Assembly: GCA_025738555.1 (NCBI GenBank)
Contig: JAOVFP010000003.1
Location: 4,154,001-4,218,000, forward strand
Origin: Cyathus striatus
Taxonomy: Eukaryota > Basidiomycota > Agaricomycetes > Agaricales > Nidulariaceae
Length of the DNA: 64,000 nucleotides
Direction of reading: 5' to 3'
Shown one piece after another: positions 21,921 through 35,287 of this stretch. A program made the translations under genes and the position numbers. The notes below the pieces were generated by a model. The model searched no databases. It was not told the origin of the DNA and was given only the letters and a program-made list of their open reading frames with translations. The first letter of the stretch is position 1. Every line of letters starts with the position of its first letter.

Positions 21921-23851
21921 TAGCAGACTACACCTCTAGAATACAACTGCCTGTTTCACCACACTGTCACTATGTTCAACTAGTTGTATGTGGAAAGGAG
22001 GTACAGATTGATTAGGAAAGGATTTTATTTTATTTCCATCTATTACAACATTAGAGTACAAGGGATTGTTTTGTTTCAGCCAATGTAGAGCATTGTAAAC
22101 TTTTTGGCTCCTGACAAGTAAAGGTTTTGCTTTTTTCTGTAACTAATCTTGAGAGGAAGGAGTTGATGAATAAAAATAACACAAATATAGGTAATTATAT
22201 CATTTATTGTAGGGGGAAGAATGTTCAGCAATTGTGATGGTCATTGTGGATAAATAATTACATGACCTTTAAGGCCTTTTTGCACAGTGGGAAGGTCAAG
22301 AGATTGATCATGCTGACACAATTGAACTATTAGAGATTTAGCCCAACACCAGGCTATCATAGTCTGTTCAACAATAGTTAAATCCTGCAATTCTTCAGGA
22401 ACAGGTTCAAGGTATGTTTTGTTAGCCATTGATAAAGGAGGAATTTTACCATGTGTTAAAGAAGATTGACAACTTTTGCACAATTTGACACACTGATTGG
22501 TAGAATCAGTACTAAAAGAATTATTTTCACATACATTTCTATCAGGATGCACCAGGAAATTTGCAAAAGGATCAGAAAAGTATAGTTTTGGAACAGGAGG
22601 AACAGAAGTTGAAAGAGGAGATAAATCAATTTGTGATAAGGCAATAATAACACCTGATCTTTTGAAATGCAAAGAACCACAAGAAGCACAAATTTGTAAA
22701 GAAAGTGATTCTTTACTAGTCATGTTACAAAAATTTTGAATCAACTGATTTTTTTCATTTTCAGAGAGAACCTGAGGCCAATTGTTGTAGATTTCATTTA
22801 ACAAATCATTTGGCTCAGAGGTAACAACACTAGAACCATTTTCCCTGAGATATTGTTAAGTACAGAGGTAAGGGAACTTGTTGGCAAAGTAGATAAATTT
22901 TCTATGTCAATATGTAGAGATTGAGTCAAAAGGATTAAGCCTGAATGAGTATTTGTTGATTTAATTACAATTTGCAACATATGATGTTTCAAGTCAGTTT
23001 GTGAGGGAATTCTGTGGAGAGAGGTTTGGCAGTCTGATCTAAATTGAATACAGTGATAGAGATCAGATGTAGCACAATAACCATTAACAAGATGATCAAG
23101 TAACAGTTGTTGTAGTTGTGTAACAGAAAAAGAAATATATGGAATATTAATACCATGTGAAGACACAATTAATTCCAAATCAATCTTTTTAAGGGAACAC
23201 ATATTATTTATTAGGTAATAAATAGAGTCATTGAAAAGGTTTTGGTCACAGACAAAGCAATTTTTGAAGAGGGAAAATAAGTAGAGGACACAGTTTCTTT
23301 TGGCATTAGAAAGAACATCTATATGCAGGAAATGTGCAAGTGAGGAAAGATTACTACTTGACAATGATGAATGTATAACTATTTGTAAAAAACATAGTTT
23401 TAAATGAGAAGGAGAGGTAAATATTGAAGCACTATATTTACACAAATCTCCATCAGTGTCTGTAAAGCAGTGACCACAAAAGATGTGATTGAAAAAATCA
23501 GTCAATGAAGAAAAGTTGGAGTCACTCAGGGCAATGGCATGATTATTCAATGTAAAATTCAGATGATTTAGAGATGTAAACAAAAGTGACAAATTATTCA
23601 GATTTCCTAACAAGGATTTGTACTGAAACAAATTATTAGTATGTAGGTAGGATCAAAATAAAGAGTGCTTACTTGGTTCAATGTATAAGAGGTGGATTGA
23701 TGAGTTTCAGAATCTGTGTCCAACAGGCAATTCTGAGTGCAAGAAGCTATAGGTTTGTTTGGATTCCCATTAGGTTCTGTCCTGATAAAGAATAAGATTC
23801 CATAATCCAGTATAAGACACAATAAACTTACAGTAAAGTTTGGATACTCAT

Positions 23852-26348
23852 AACAAGAAAAAAATCACACAAAAAGAAAGGTGTTTGCAGTCAAGAACAT
23901 TAAGAAGAAAGAAGGTGGGCACTGAGACCCAGTTTAAATACCATGATCAATTCAAAGTTTTAAATAGAAATTAGGGAGAATGACTGATGAGTTAGAATGA
24001 GTTACTCAATACAGAAAGGGATTGAATTCTTAAAGGACAATGCTGAATGGACCTGGAACTTTTAGCTGTAGCAGAAGTAATTGAATATTGGCAGTCAGCA
24101 CAATACTCAAGAGTATGATGAAATGGGAAAGCTGTTCATGATGAGACAGACAGTGAGGGCAAGGAAGACAAGGGAGATGTAGGAATTGAATGATAACATA
24201 TATTCTTATGACTCTCATGTGGTACTTATTGACAATGAGCTTGGAACATGAGAGACATGGATTGAGTTGAAAATCATAGATAAAATATATTATAACTATG
24301 TACAAAAATAATATACTATTCTATGCTGTAGGCAAGTAAAATAAGGTCCTGAAGATTTAAATAATGATAAAACCACAACACCAAACTATGCAAAGGGTGA
24401 TGGTGACTGCAAGTGTTGGAGGAGGAGATAGCATTGGATTGGGGGAGATTATGTTATGAAGATGTTGATTTGTTGTTGGCAGATGTGGTGCAGACATTGT
24501 CACACAAAGAACCAAGGCATCTCATCATCCATATGGTGATTTGTAGTGAAACAAAAGCAGCAGGACTAGGGAGAAGAGGAAATGGGAAGAATGAAGGAGG
24601 GAGGCAGTGGAAATGAACCCAGACAACTGGAAGGCAAGGGAAAAGGAGTGGCAGACATAAGAGGGAAAGGCCCTTCAAACTGAGACTTGGGCTGCTTCTT
24701 CTGCTGAAGCAGCTCAGGATACATCACCCCTGGAAACAGGAAGGTGGCTTGAACCTCCTGCCTGCCACATCCTGCACCTGATGTATATGAATGTCAGCAA
24801 GTATAACCTGCACAATGAGCATGTGTGCTTGACATTGACAGATGGGATCATAGTGAGTCAACTAGAGAGGGTTTCAGTTAGTATGTGAATGAAGAGGGTG
24901 GAGGAATGAGAATGGAACAGGGGAAAAACAACCCACTCTACATTCCCATATGATACAAATCCCAATGTTTGCCTCTTACTGGCTGCTTCCTGATGTTGAT
25001 GTCAATATGTGTACTCTGCACAGCAAGCAAGTAGTCATGGGTTCAACATGGTGAGAGAGGTGGAGAGAGCATTGATTAGTATGTGAATGAAAGGGAAATG
25101 AGCAAGGAGAACATAACACAATATGAGGTGATAGAGCCTGAAGGTGGATGGTGGAGGAGAGAGACGAACACAGTGGAGAAAGATGAGAAAATGTGATGTT
25201 TGCTTACAGTTGAGTCTGCCCCAGACACAGTCCCTACCCTACCCTATCCACTATGCTCATCCCCCCAGCAATAAATTACAGCACCCATCCTGTTCAGAGG
25301 TGTAGGCTCATACTGATTTGCCAGGCCACCACACAGTATTCCTTGGTTGACTGTCCAGTCCTGCCAGCTGTTTGGTACTTGGCATCTCCCATTTGTAAAC
25401 ACATTAAAAAGTGAGATTGAGGTCTTGACATAAGTACATGGTACTCACAGTATCTAGGAGGCTGCCACAAACAACAGAGACCCTTTTGCAGACTGGCCAC
25501 AGGCCCACAAGATGTATGGCATCAATCATGTGGTGTATTTCTATTGATCTGTCAGCAGTAATGCTTTAGATAATCCTCCTGCCCACAAATCAAATATCCT
25601 CATCCCAGAAGGTGTAATATTCATACACACAATTACAAATACTTCAGAGCCACAGGCTTGGTGGAGAGTGAGAGCTGGAGACAACCAAAGCAGTGCAGAG
25701 ATGGTCTGGGGGCAGGTTTACCCCAGGACAGCATGGCATTTGTAGGGTGGGACAGGGGTAAAAATATTGATGGTGCTGCTGTGATGGGAGGTCAATGACA
25801 TAGGGGGGGGAATGACAGGATGAAGGGGGGACTCAGGGAACATATTGTTGAGGTTGTGGGGTTTGTTGAGGTGGGGAGTTGAGGTGGGCAATATGGCATG
25901 AGATAGGAGAGAAGCAGAAGGTGGTTAGTACTCAGTAAGTAAACTGAATAAGAGAAAATCAATATTGACAATTGCCCTGTGTCACAGAATGTCACAAATG
26001 ATCAATTGACCAACTAATCATGGAGTGTAAACAGGCTTTGACCAATCATATTGCCAAAAAGTGAGATCCTGACTGTGATCCACAAATTGACTTTTATGGT
26101 AATCCAGTGGTCCCCAATACCCAACTACCTTAAAAGGTAGTGGGAATATGAATGTATTATTAAATATGAGAATCACAATATTGGTGTGATTTCCTCTTTT
26201 TCTTACCATACTTTTAAATAAAGTGGTAATTCTAATAAATCAATAAAATATGTGAAGTCAACATGTTATTGAAATAAATTCACATAAAAAATAGGGAGAG
26301 TACTACATATTGCTAAAATGTGCTACTAAACACAGTTGAGAAAACATA
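23852..26348. other. No gene recognised between Helitron and NLR gene
   Basis: Short frames at 24413-24678 and 25294-25500 have no family resemblance. The stretch is moderately G-rich on the plus strand and could include the 5' region of the Helitron, whose terminus I could not locate. Confidence 0.4.
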
Positions 26349-29300
26349 TTACAAAGAGGAAGTAATACAACATATCCAATATAACCCATGATGAAATTTT
26401 GAAAGATCTAACCTGCATGAAATGTGTGGACCTATAATCAAAATGGTTTCAAAGTCACATAAACCAGACCTTAAATAGTCAGGAACCCAGAAAAGTAAAT
26501 TGCCGATTTTATCTGTAGTCCAGCCATTTCTATAACATGAAGTATAAATTGAAGGGCCTCCAAGAGAAAGTAAATTACTAAGATGACCTGTATAACTGAT
26601 ATTTTAACAAATTATAGCTATTGACCACAAAGATTACACACCTGTTAATTGTAACTTTTTAATATTCTGCAAGCCAGGCACCATTTGCTGTGCATATGGT
26701 ATAAGTGCAACTGATGTAACTGAATTTGTGCAATCTTCAAAGGGATCTGCAGTAATTGTTCCACTCTCCATAGTCCATATTCTCACTGTCTCATCATATG
26801 AGCATGATACCATTTTCTTTCCATCTGGAGAAAATGCTACTGATGTGACTGTTTCTGTGTGACCTTCAAATGGACCAGCAGCAATTGTTCCACTCTCCAC
26901 ATCCCATATTCTCACAGTTTGATCCCATGAGCCTGATACCACTTGCTTTCCATCTGGAGAAAATGCTACTGATGTGACCCAATTTGTGTGACCTTCAAAT
27001 GGACCAGCAGCAATTGTTCCACTCTCCACATCCCATATTCTCACAGTTTGATCTTCTGAGCCTGATACCACTTGCTTTCCATCTGGAGAAAATGCTACTG
27101 ATGTGACTGCTTCTGTGTGACCTTCAAATGGACCAGCAGCAATTGTTCCACTCTCCACATCCCATATTCTCACAGTTTGATCATATGAGCCTGATACCAC
27201 TTGCTTTCCATCTGGAGAAAATGCTACTGATGTGACTGCTTCTGTGTGACCTTCAAATGGACCAGCAGCAATTGTTCCACTCTCCACATCCCATATTCTC
27301 ACAGTTTGATCAGATGAGCCTGATACCACTTGCTTTCCATCTGGAGAAAATGCTACTGATGTGACCCAATTTGTGTGACCTTCAAATGGACCAGCAGCAA
27401 TTGTTCCACTCTCCACATCCCATATTCTCACAGTTTGATCTTCTGAGCCTGATACCACTTGCTTTCCATCTGGAGAAAATGCTACTGATGTGACTGCTTC
27501 TGTGTGACCTTCAAATGGACCAGCAGCAATTGTTCCACTCTCCACATCCCATATTCTCACAGTTTGATCCCATGAGCCTGATACCACTTGCTTTCCATCT
27601 GGAGAAAATGCTACTGATGTGACTGAAAATGTGTGACCTTCAAATGGACCAGCAGCAATTGTTCCACTCTCCACATCCCATATTCTCACAGTTTGATCTT
27701 CTGAGCCTGATACCACTTGCTTTCCATCTGGAGAAAATGCTACTGATGTGACCCAATTTGTGTGACCTTCAAATGGACCAGCAGCAATTGTTCCACTCTC
27801 CACATCCCATATTCTCACAGTTTGATCTTCTGAGCCTGATACCACTTGCTTTCCATCTGGAGAAAATGCTACTGATGTGACTGAAGATGTGTGACCTTCA
27901 AATGGACCAGCAGCAATTGTTCCACTCTCCACATCCCATATTCTCACAGTTCGATCATGTGAGCCTGATACCACTTGCTTTCCATCTGGAGAAAATGCTA
28001 CTGATGTGACTGAAGATGTGTGACCTTTAAATGGACCAGCAGCAATTGTTCCACTCTCCACATCCCATATTCTCACAGTTTGATCTTCTGAGCCTGATAC
28101 CACTTGCTTTCCATCTGGAGAAAATGCTACTGATGTGACTGCCCCTGTGTGACCTTCAAATGGACCAGCAGCAATTGTTCCACTCTCCACATCCCATATT
28201 CTCACAGTTTGATCCCATGAGCTTGATACCACTTGCTTTCCATCTGGAGAAAATGCTACTGATGTGACACCATTTGTGTGACCTTTAAATGGGCCAGCAA
28301 TCTTTTTTCCAGTTCTGATGTCCCATACACTAACTGTGTAATTTTGGTATCCAACACTAATTTGCTTTCCATTGGATGAAATAGCCAAACTCATCACTAG
28401 TGATGTATGGTGGTAAACTTCACTTCCTTGATATCTCCAATCTTCTTTCATGTCACTCTGTCTGAAAATAGTATTTTCAAATATTTTATGATATTTATCA
28501 TAAATAACTGTTTTTTTCGGAGTAAATGGCAATGCTGAAAGATAAATATGTGGTGCACTTGTTGTTATTGGAACATTGAAATGTAATATAAATTGAATTG
28601 CTTCATTAATAAATTCTTCAAATATTTTCTCATGCTATATATATTTAATTCAGTGTCTAATCCAAGCTAGTTTTTATTGTACTTACATTTTGACAATCTT
28701 TCAATTCTTTAAGTAGACCCAAAGCCTTAGGTATTTCATTTAATAAACTCATGACTTCAAGCCAATATAGAAATTTTTCATATAAAAATTCTATTTTCTC
28801 CTCTATTCTTTCTGTTCTATATTCTAGACATTTAATGTTCATTTCATGTGAAAGCCAATAAATGCAGCAGTACTGCAAATGACTTGGTATGCAATTCTGG
28901 ATCCTTTCAGGTAAATTTTCTATGTCTTGATTTTTTATATATGATGTTTCTAAATTACAAATGTTGAACTTTAGTTCTTTATTTAAAATTTTATATATTT
29001 TTATTTGCAGTTTAATGTTATATGTTGTTTTGTTAACTTTGTACTGATCCATGTTACATCTTTCTGTTAAGAATTCAACAAATGACAAATGCCTTGTAGC
29101 CACATTCCCATTATTTGCAGATACCACAGGCTGTAAACATTTCAGAATTACTTGAATATCATCTTCAAGATCTTCATCTTCACCTTCACAAATGAAGTGG
29201 TATATATCATTTACAGTTAATGAAACTTTTGCAAGTATTATTAACCCCAAAACATTCTGAGCAGTTAGTTTGTCTATCTCACTCCAAGCTTCAAATGATA

Positions 29301-30400
29301 TTTTCAGAATTTGAATATACAAATTATCAATGTCAGACACTGTACTCTCTTCTTGATTTTCCATAATTTTTCTCAACTTTTTCTTTGGAGATATCAAGCC
29401 TTGTTGATCTGAAATAATAAATTTAACAGCTGTGTAGGCCCAAATGAACAATCCAGAAGCCTTTGTTGCCATTGCATTCAAAGCCTCATCACTTGGCTTC
29501 CAGTTCAGCCAAGAGTAAGATTCTTCAAATTTTCTTTGTATATAAAATATGATATCACTGTTAATTTCTGATCCTGGACTTGAATCAATTTCTAACTCAT
29601 AATCAATGCATATTTTGGCATTTTCCAGCCCTATTGGCTTTGAACCAGACCTTCCAGTAATTATAAGTTTACACCTTTTTGACAATTTTGACCAAGAGAA
29701 TAATGTGTTCATGAAAATATGCTTATCATCTGAAGCCCTGCATTCATCTAATGCATCAACAATAACCACGGGATTGTGAAGTTGATTCAGATATTCAATG
29801 AAGCTTGTGGAAATAAGATTATCAAAGTGCCATTTAATATCTTGAATTCTAAAAGTATTATCCAACTTTTTTGCCATTGCTTCAGCAATCAATGTGTGTT
29901 TAGAGGCTATATTTGCTGCTATTGTTCTCCAAATAGTGCAGGGATCACCAAGAACTGCATCATCCCTTTTGAAAAAGTGGTAGCCACAGAGTCTTTGAGT
30001 CCCAGAGAGCTTGGAAACCCAACTAGATGCAATAGCTGATTTCCCACTTCCAGGATACCCAGTAATCCACATTATATTTGGTGTTGACTCATCTAATAGT
30101 GAGAATAGTTGAATATATAATTAAAGTTTAGTATTACAGATTATACATACCAAAGTCAAGAAGCCATTTATCCATATTGTCAAACAAGCTCTTTCTGGTG
30201 CCTTCCATACAGCAAGGAACATAATAATGATCATGAGATACTGGCTTTAGTAAACCAAGCTTGAGCACAATTTCATTTGCACCCCCATCATTAATATTGG
30301 TAATAACATCTCGACCAGCAGCAGTGAAGTTTGAATTTTGAATGGTTGGATTATGTACATTTTTGAGCATTTCAGTGCTTGATGCAGATACAGTAGCCAT
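26349..30400 (-). CDS. NACHT-WD40 NLR-like receptor
   Basis: Four exons, 30400-30151, 30092-28687, 28634-26642 and 26587-26349, give an uninterrupted 1295-residue product (3888 nt, all junctions in phase). A short N-terminal leader with NSNFTAAGRD, common in agaricomycete NLRs, precedes a NACHT NTPase with P-loop GYPGSGKS and Walker B VVIVDALDECR. A helical linker follows, then WD40 repeats: one degenerate, eleven nearly identical 43-residue units, one diverged unit and one degenerate. The tail LLFWVPDYLRSGL ... LDLSKFHHG is typical of these proteins. Known relatives such as Podospora HET-E/HET-D bind a ligand through the WD40 propellers, oligomerise by the NTPase and trigger incompatibility or defence. 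No separate effector domain (HET, purine phosphorylase, lipase) is seen; only about 30 residues precede the conserved leader motif. No broken residues are apparent. Confidence 0.92.
26770..28290 (-). repeat. Twelve tandem 129-bp coding repeats (WD40 units)
   Basis: Each unit encodes GHTxxVTSVAFSPDGKQVV, then SGSxDQTVRIWDVESG and TIAAGPFE. Units are nearly identical at DNA level except at codons for the two residues after GHT (NG, GA, SS, SS, NW, FS, EA, NW, EA, EA, NW, ET) and the residue before DQ (W, E, H, E, E, W, E, S, Y, E, W, Y). The twelfth unit also has scattered changes. Confidence 0.93.
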
Positions 30401-31690
30401 TGGTTCAAATCACTTATAGTCGAGTTTGTAGGTACGAGCTTAGGATGTTGAGATTCACAAAGAGAGGGGGGGAAGAAACATGTTGATGTTGCTATGCTGT
30501 CATTTTAAACCCATGCACAGGCCTGCATCACGCGCTGATAATCATAGAGGACATTAATAGCATGCCTGTAGATTTTCTTGTCTGTTCGGCAATTGGACAG
30601 CGTGGTCCTCGAGTTATCACACATACGTGCTATAAATATTATGAACGCCAATGTGGAATAACCACGAGACCAGTGGAAGAACCAATAGAAGACTTACTAC
30701 AGGTGTTGCTTCCTCGCTCAAATCTGATAATTAAAGGGCAGTGACATGGAAGATGTCAAATGTGAGAACACCGTGTAAAACGGGCGAGAGATGCGCACAC
30801 TGATTGATGAAAGATAAGTAAGACGAAGACAGGTGTGACCATTTTCCTAATTCATGCGAGAAGCGCACATTAATACATAGGAGACAAGTCTGACAACTTA
30901 ATAGAACATCGAATGCACACCGGTCCTACTTACTCTCTCTCAAAAACTCACGCTTAGTCAACGAAAACAGGTTCATTTCGTTAATTGAATGGATAACAAA
31001 TGTTTGAGACCTAAGTGCTATTCGAAGGTCAAAACGGATTTAAAGATTGGTTGAAGAGTCGTCGAAGACTCGAAGGACTGAAAGGGCAAGCGCGTGTCGG
31101 TCGTGCGACTAATTGTTTTCTTACGTAATGGATACAAAATGTTGAGTCGCCTGGATCATGTCGATGCCAACATCGATCAATCCATCTCGTCGTTCAATCT
31201 ACTTTGAATCCCAGTCAACCATGTAGTATGAGTGCATGTGAGCTCTCAGCTCGATGATCCCATCTTTCTCTCTTTCTAAGATATCCACTCGATTCAGCAT
31301 GTAGCATCGAAACGCTTGTCCACTCTCTCGCTCTCAGCTCAACGTTCCGGACGGCGTTAGAAGAACCATATTTACCTTCTCCCCCCATTACATGTCGGAG
31401 CTTGACGTGTACGCGCGATCGTTTGAAGTAGGGAGTGCAGAGGGCACATGCCCAGGCCCAATTCATTCCGAGTTAAGATGGAGCCTGTGGTCGAACTCCT
31501 TTGCCGTCAAGTACGTCTTCCTGCTACCTTCCATTGCAATCTATGACTGTTGTCTCCCAGCTCCCCCCACCCTCAAGCCTCTACGCTTTCTTCGTAACCG
31601 GCGAAACTATCACAGCCCTTGCAACATCTCACCTCATGGAGTTCACTCTGCTTCCACCTTCGGCACGTTGCATGTGGACACCTGCGCAAA
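30401..31690. other. NLR upstream region and unassigned sequence
   Basis: The first 150 bases upstream of the NLR start should hold its promoter, but no clear TATA box is seen. The rest has higher GC than the sequence to its left and short frames on both strands (for example 30562-30744, 31215-31466, 31392-31697) that I cannot support as genes. Confidence 0.4.
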
Positions 31691-31696
31691 GGCGTG

Positions 31697-31842
31697 AAAG
31701 ATCGGGAGAGGCTTTATCTAAAGAGTTACCTCGCTTTCAAGGCCGACAAACCGGAGGGGGTGGGGAAGCTGTAAACTGACGCGCTGGGGAAGGTCTGGAA
31801 GGAGGTGGACAACTGGACAGGGTGGCGAGATCGGTGCAGCGT
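31697..31842 (+). pseudogene. Possible gene remnant, unknown family
   Basis: One frame reads KDRERLYLKSYLAFKADKP, then, after a TAA at 31772-31774, TDALGKVWKEVDNWTGWRDRC. The composition looks like real protein on both sides of the stop. Neighbouring frames continue only briefly. I do not recognise it; it may be a decayed exon. Confidence 0.25.
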
Positions 31843-34800
31843 TGTTCTGCAGCAGGCTTACTATTCTGCTTTAGGTCGGCTTGCCTTCCATTCGTTTTTG
31901 TGATGCACTGACGAAGCAAGACTGGTACAGATGCAATACCGCGCATTTACGTCCAAATCAACTCAACATCAACCGGAAATGCAACAGGTCATGCGAATGG
32001 CGCACCGCCTAATTCTTAACGTCCTTTGGTCATCGTCTCAATCCCCGTTCTGAGTCACCGACCCCTTGACCCTCTGCCTGGTCACACTGCATTCCTTCTA
32101 TGCCTCTAACCCACCAGGAAAGGCACAGCTGGCACCGGCCATAACAATAATGCTGCCCTCAATGCCGACCCTCCAATGGGGCGGAGAATAAATGGGCCAG
32201 GTCCCCTTACAAGACTCTGGGTGCGTATGATGTATGTGTGTTTCTGCTCCTTAATTTGTCGTTTGCTTGGACTGATTCACTTTCCTCTTGCTACAGTAGA
32301 TGTTCGACGCCTTTTTTTGCAATCCACGACAGACGGGTTTTCCTGCTTACTTTGGATCTTGCATCGCCAGCGCACAACCGCATACACAACAAGACAACGC
32401 GGGGTAGGTGGACTTTATCAAGGAGTCGAGAGATGTCGGGGAGGGTATTGGTTATCTAAGGCTATTGGTACGTTGATTCTTGGTTGATTCCTCCTTTCGA
32501 GTTTGGACTGAGGCGTGTTGCCATTTGTGCTCTAGATGGCTTTCGTCTTTTATACCGCCCGGTTGTAGGTGTAGCACAGCATTGTGAATACCTCTCCGAT
32601 GTCTGTTTGCTGGGGCTTATACTGAGACGAGTTCTGTGTTCGTTCGTATACGCCAGCCTTGAGTAAGGCATACATAGAAATCTTCTCGTCGACGAGGACC
32701 TTCGTTTCGGCCATTCTGTACGGAAACGTAGATGCTCCATGAGCTCCACTCCTCCCCTGCGCTTTTGATGGGGTTTAGTTATTCCGGTGCTCTCTTCCCC
32801 ATACCCCGCGGGCTCCATCAGGACATGGTATCGTTCGAGGATTGAGGGGGTTTGGAGGCGTTTGGATGCTCCCCTCTAACTAGTGGCGGGAGCAGCACCT
32901 CGTGTGTTGGAGGAGAGCAAATCGTAGCGTGATCGTGATCTTTCGTCACGAGCCTTGCATGGCCACTCTATACTGTCCACGGCTACCAGTCAGAGATCCG
33001 CCAGGGCTTTCCGTACGTACAGCGTCCTTAATCCCATCTGCTCAAGATGTCATACTGCACCCAAGACTAGCCGTTTTAAACGCCGACCTGATACTTGAAC
33101 ATGAATGGTTTTCTCAGTTCTGGATGCGTACATCCACGCGCGAGTTAACATAACGAACGTATTTTGGAGCTATTACCGATGGTTATGGATGACGTAGGGG
33201 GCAGCGCGGATTTTCCCCATCCCTCTGAGGGGGACCTTTTCTCTGCGAGGGGTGGTGGTATGGCCTCTGGACTGCAGGGTAGTGAAGGGGGGAAAATTTA
33301 AAGGTACGTCTTTTATAATGGTTTATCCACAACGTCCTTAACTTGAATACGATTACAGTTGCTCTTTCTCTACCGCTGTCTCGCGACATTGTGCACAATG
33401 CAGCTGATACTAATGCAAGTGCCGAAGTGAATACCGATTCCGAAGAGGTGTTGACGACGGAAGCTGTCCGTGCTCTCACCCTTCGTGTTACCCACAAGCC
33501 TATACCGCAAGAACTGTTCGGGCAGCTGGATAACTTGAAGCTCTCGCCCTGCTCTTGACAATTCACTGTATCTCGACACACACCACGTTTAGCGTTTCAT
33601 GCCAATAGCACTGGTTTCGCTGGGACCTCTATACACATACATTCACCAGGACTGAAGCTGCCGAAGGCGTGATCGGTTGAAGACGGTTACTTTTCCGTCT
33701 ACTGGGATTGCGAAAATAGCCAGGATAGCACCATCCCTCGTCATATTCCACGCAGTGGATAGCCTCAGTCACCCTCTTCGGCTGCCACCTTCCTTAACAG
33801 CACTCTCTCAGGATGGCATATCATGAACTTTTGACCTCGGAAGCTACCTTTGCCTGGCATTCGGGCGATGGCTTCACTTGTTCAACCCTAAACATGAACC
33901 GTGACGCTCTCTCCGCTGGATACCCGAAGCTGTCGTCTCGCTTAGGACACTTCACTGTAGCTCGATACCTGCACAGCGCCCAGCCTCCTATGCTTCGAGC
34001 TGTGTAAGTATATACCTACGTTCTCGAGGAGGAATCTATTGAAAACGTAATAAATAGAGGATCGCTCCCATCTACTGTAATTGCAAAGCGATATCCAGGA
34101 TAACACCGACTTCCTCGTTGTACTTTACGCTGAAGATGCCCCCTGTCGCCCGCTGCGACTGGCACCTCTCTAAATCAAGAGCATATGATGGACTTCTATT
34201 CTCGGAAGTCGGAAGATACCATGGTACTGGGCTGTGGCTGTAGGGTTGTAACTTCGCCTCATAAACCTGGACCATTCAGCAAGGTAAGATCTAGAGGCTC
34301 TAGATCATTGTATCTTTAGACAACGGGAAACACGTCGCGGTTCATCTACTCTACTATCGTAGCAGTGGGTGCGCCTCTGGGATACATTGTGTTGAGTCGC
34401 GGTGGAGCTTACAGGTTCTACATTCTCGGTGTACGTCAGTACTTTGCTGTAGCAGCGACTGATTGCCTTGAATGCTTTCGCGTAAAGTGGTGATACGGAG
34501 CAGCGCCCCTTGTGAGTGCTGAAGTGGTTTTGAGTTTTGGTTCTCTTTATGTTTGAGGTTTATGTAGGAATCAAGTTGGGTGGAGAGTTTGAAGATACCT
34601 AGGGTTGTTAGTCCCGCTACGATACCAGCGTTAGCTGTGTGTATGAGAGAAAGGGGGAATGTGTAACGTACCAGCTGCTGCGAGTTAGCTGCAAGAGATG
34701 CTATACGAGTCCGATTTGAGGTGAAGAGGGGTGGTTGTGTGTTTGGTGGAGACGTTGTGTCTTTTTGAAAATAAAAGGAGTGAGATGAATGTAAAGTGAT

Positions 34801-35035
34801 AGTTGAACGCGTTTGCTGAGCTTGTTAGTGCTCGTAGCGAAAACATAGGAGGGAGAGTGGAAGGCGTACGCAATATTATTTATAGCTGGCAGCCGGCGGC
34901 TAAGTTCCAGTCGAGCAACTCCTTCTCCCACTGTCACCACCCATCCGACCATTCATCTGCACGAGCTGAATCGACTTTCTCACCATCTATACTACTTCCA
35001 TCTGTTCGACTATCCTGCTAGATTCACCATCCTGA
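31843..35035. other. Decayed or noncoding region with a diverged duplication
   Basis: No complete gene is supported. Segments 33690-33850 and 34070-34230 share a diverged sequence (TCTACTG, CCAGGATA, CATATGATG/CATATCATG in the same order), an old tandem duplication of about 380 bp. A frame at 33343-33558 (LPLSRDIVHNAADTNASAE) looks protein-like but stands alone. TATTTATAGC at about 34878 could be a TATA box for the small frame that follows. Confidence 0.35.
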
Positions 35036-35161
35036 ATGTCCAGCGGTACCGGTAAGTAGCCATCGCATCCTACCAGAACCAATCAGAACACTACTTACCT
35101 CAGCTTCAACTCAGGCCGTATTCCCGTGTTAGCATATCTTTACATTCTCATGGACACCTAA
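35036..35161 (+). CDS. Possible very short spliced ORF (20 codons)
   Basis: ATG at 35036, donor GTAAGT at 35052 and acceptor CAG ending at 35114 join exons 35036-35051 and 35115-35161 into MSSGTGRIPVLAYLYILMDT plus stop (63 nt). A pyrimidine-rich leader and a TATA-like sequence lie upstream. It could be a real micropeptide, the first exon of a longer gene, or chance. No family is recognised. Confidence 0.2.
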
Positions 35162-35287
35162 ATTCATGCGTCACTGCGACCCAACGTACCGATCGGTTCT
35201 CATGGGCCTCAGATTCTGTTGACTCCATAGACCCCCACGCATCCAACCCTCTCACCCTCCCAAGCCCCATCTCAACCAACCCCACCA

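Larger units (their letters stand above)
18002..23851 (-). pseudogene. Helitron replicase-helicase, N-terminal half, decayed
   Basis: The start ATG at 23851 opens a spliced frame with exons 23851-23832, 23781-23673 and from 23622 on; both introns have good GT/AG sites. The product resembles fungal Helitron proteins in order. First is an N-terminal region, then a DUF6570-like segment (KTYLEPVPEEL ... GLKGHVIIYPQ, ending 22241). Next comes PLLVRSQKVYNALHWLKQNNP (about 22070-22140), a stretch around 18721-18950, and the Helitron-like N domain (IYPTLFPY, LADVYNPIV, NPIVGAQFFNIMIQAFI, GVVSAFYGCVE) ending at 18002. It is broken by a one-base frameshift near 22840, by stops at 22241-22243, 18611-18613 and 18322-18324, and by the inserted transposon at 19253-20833. 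It ends exactly at element B, just before the HUH motif would occur; the catalytic tyrosines and helicase are absent. Confidence 0.85.
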
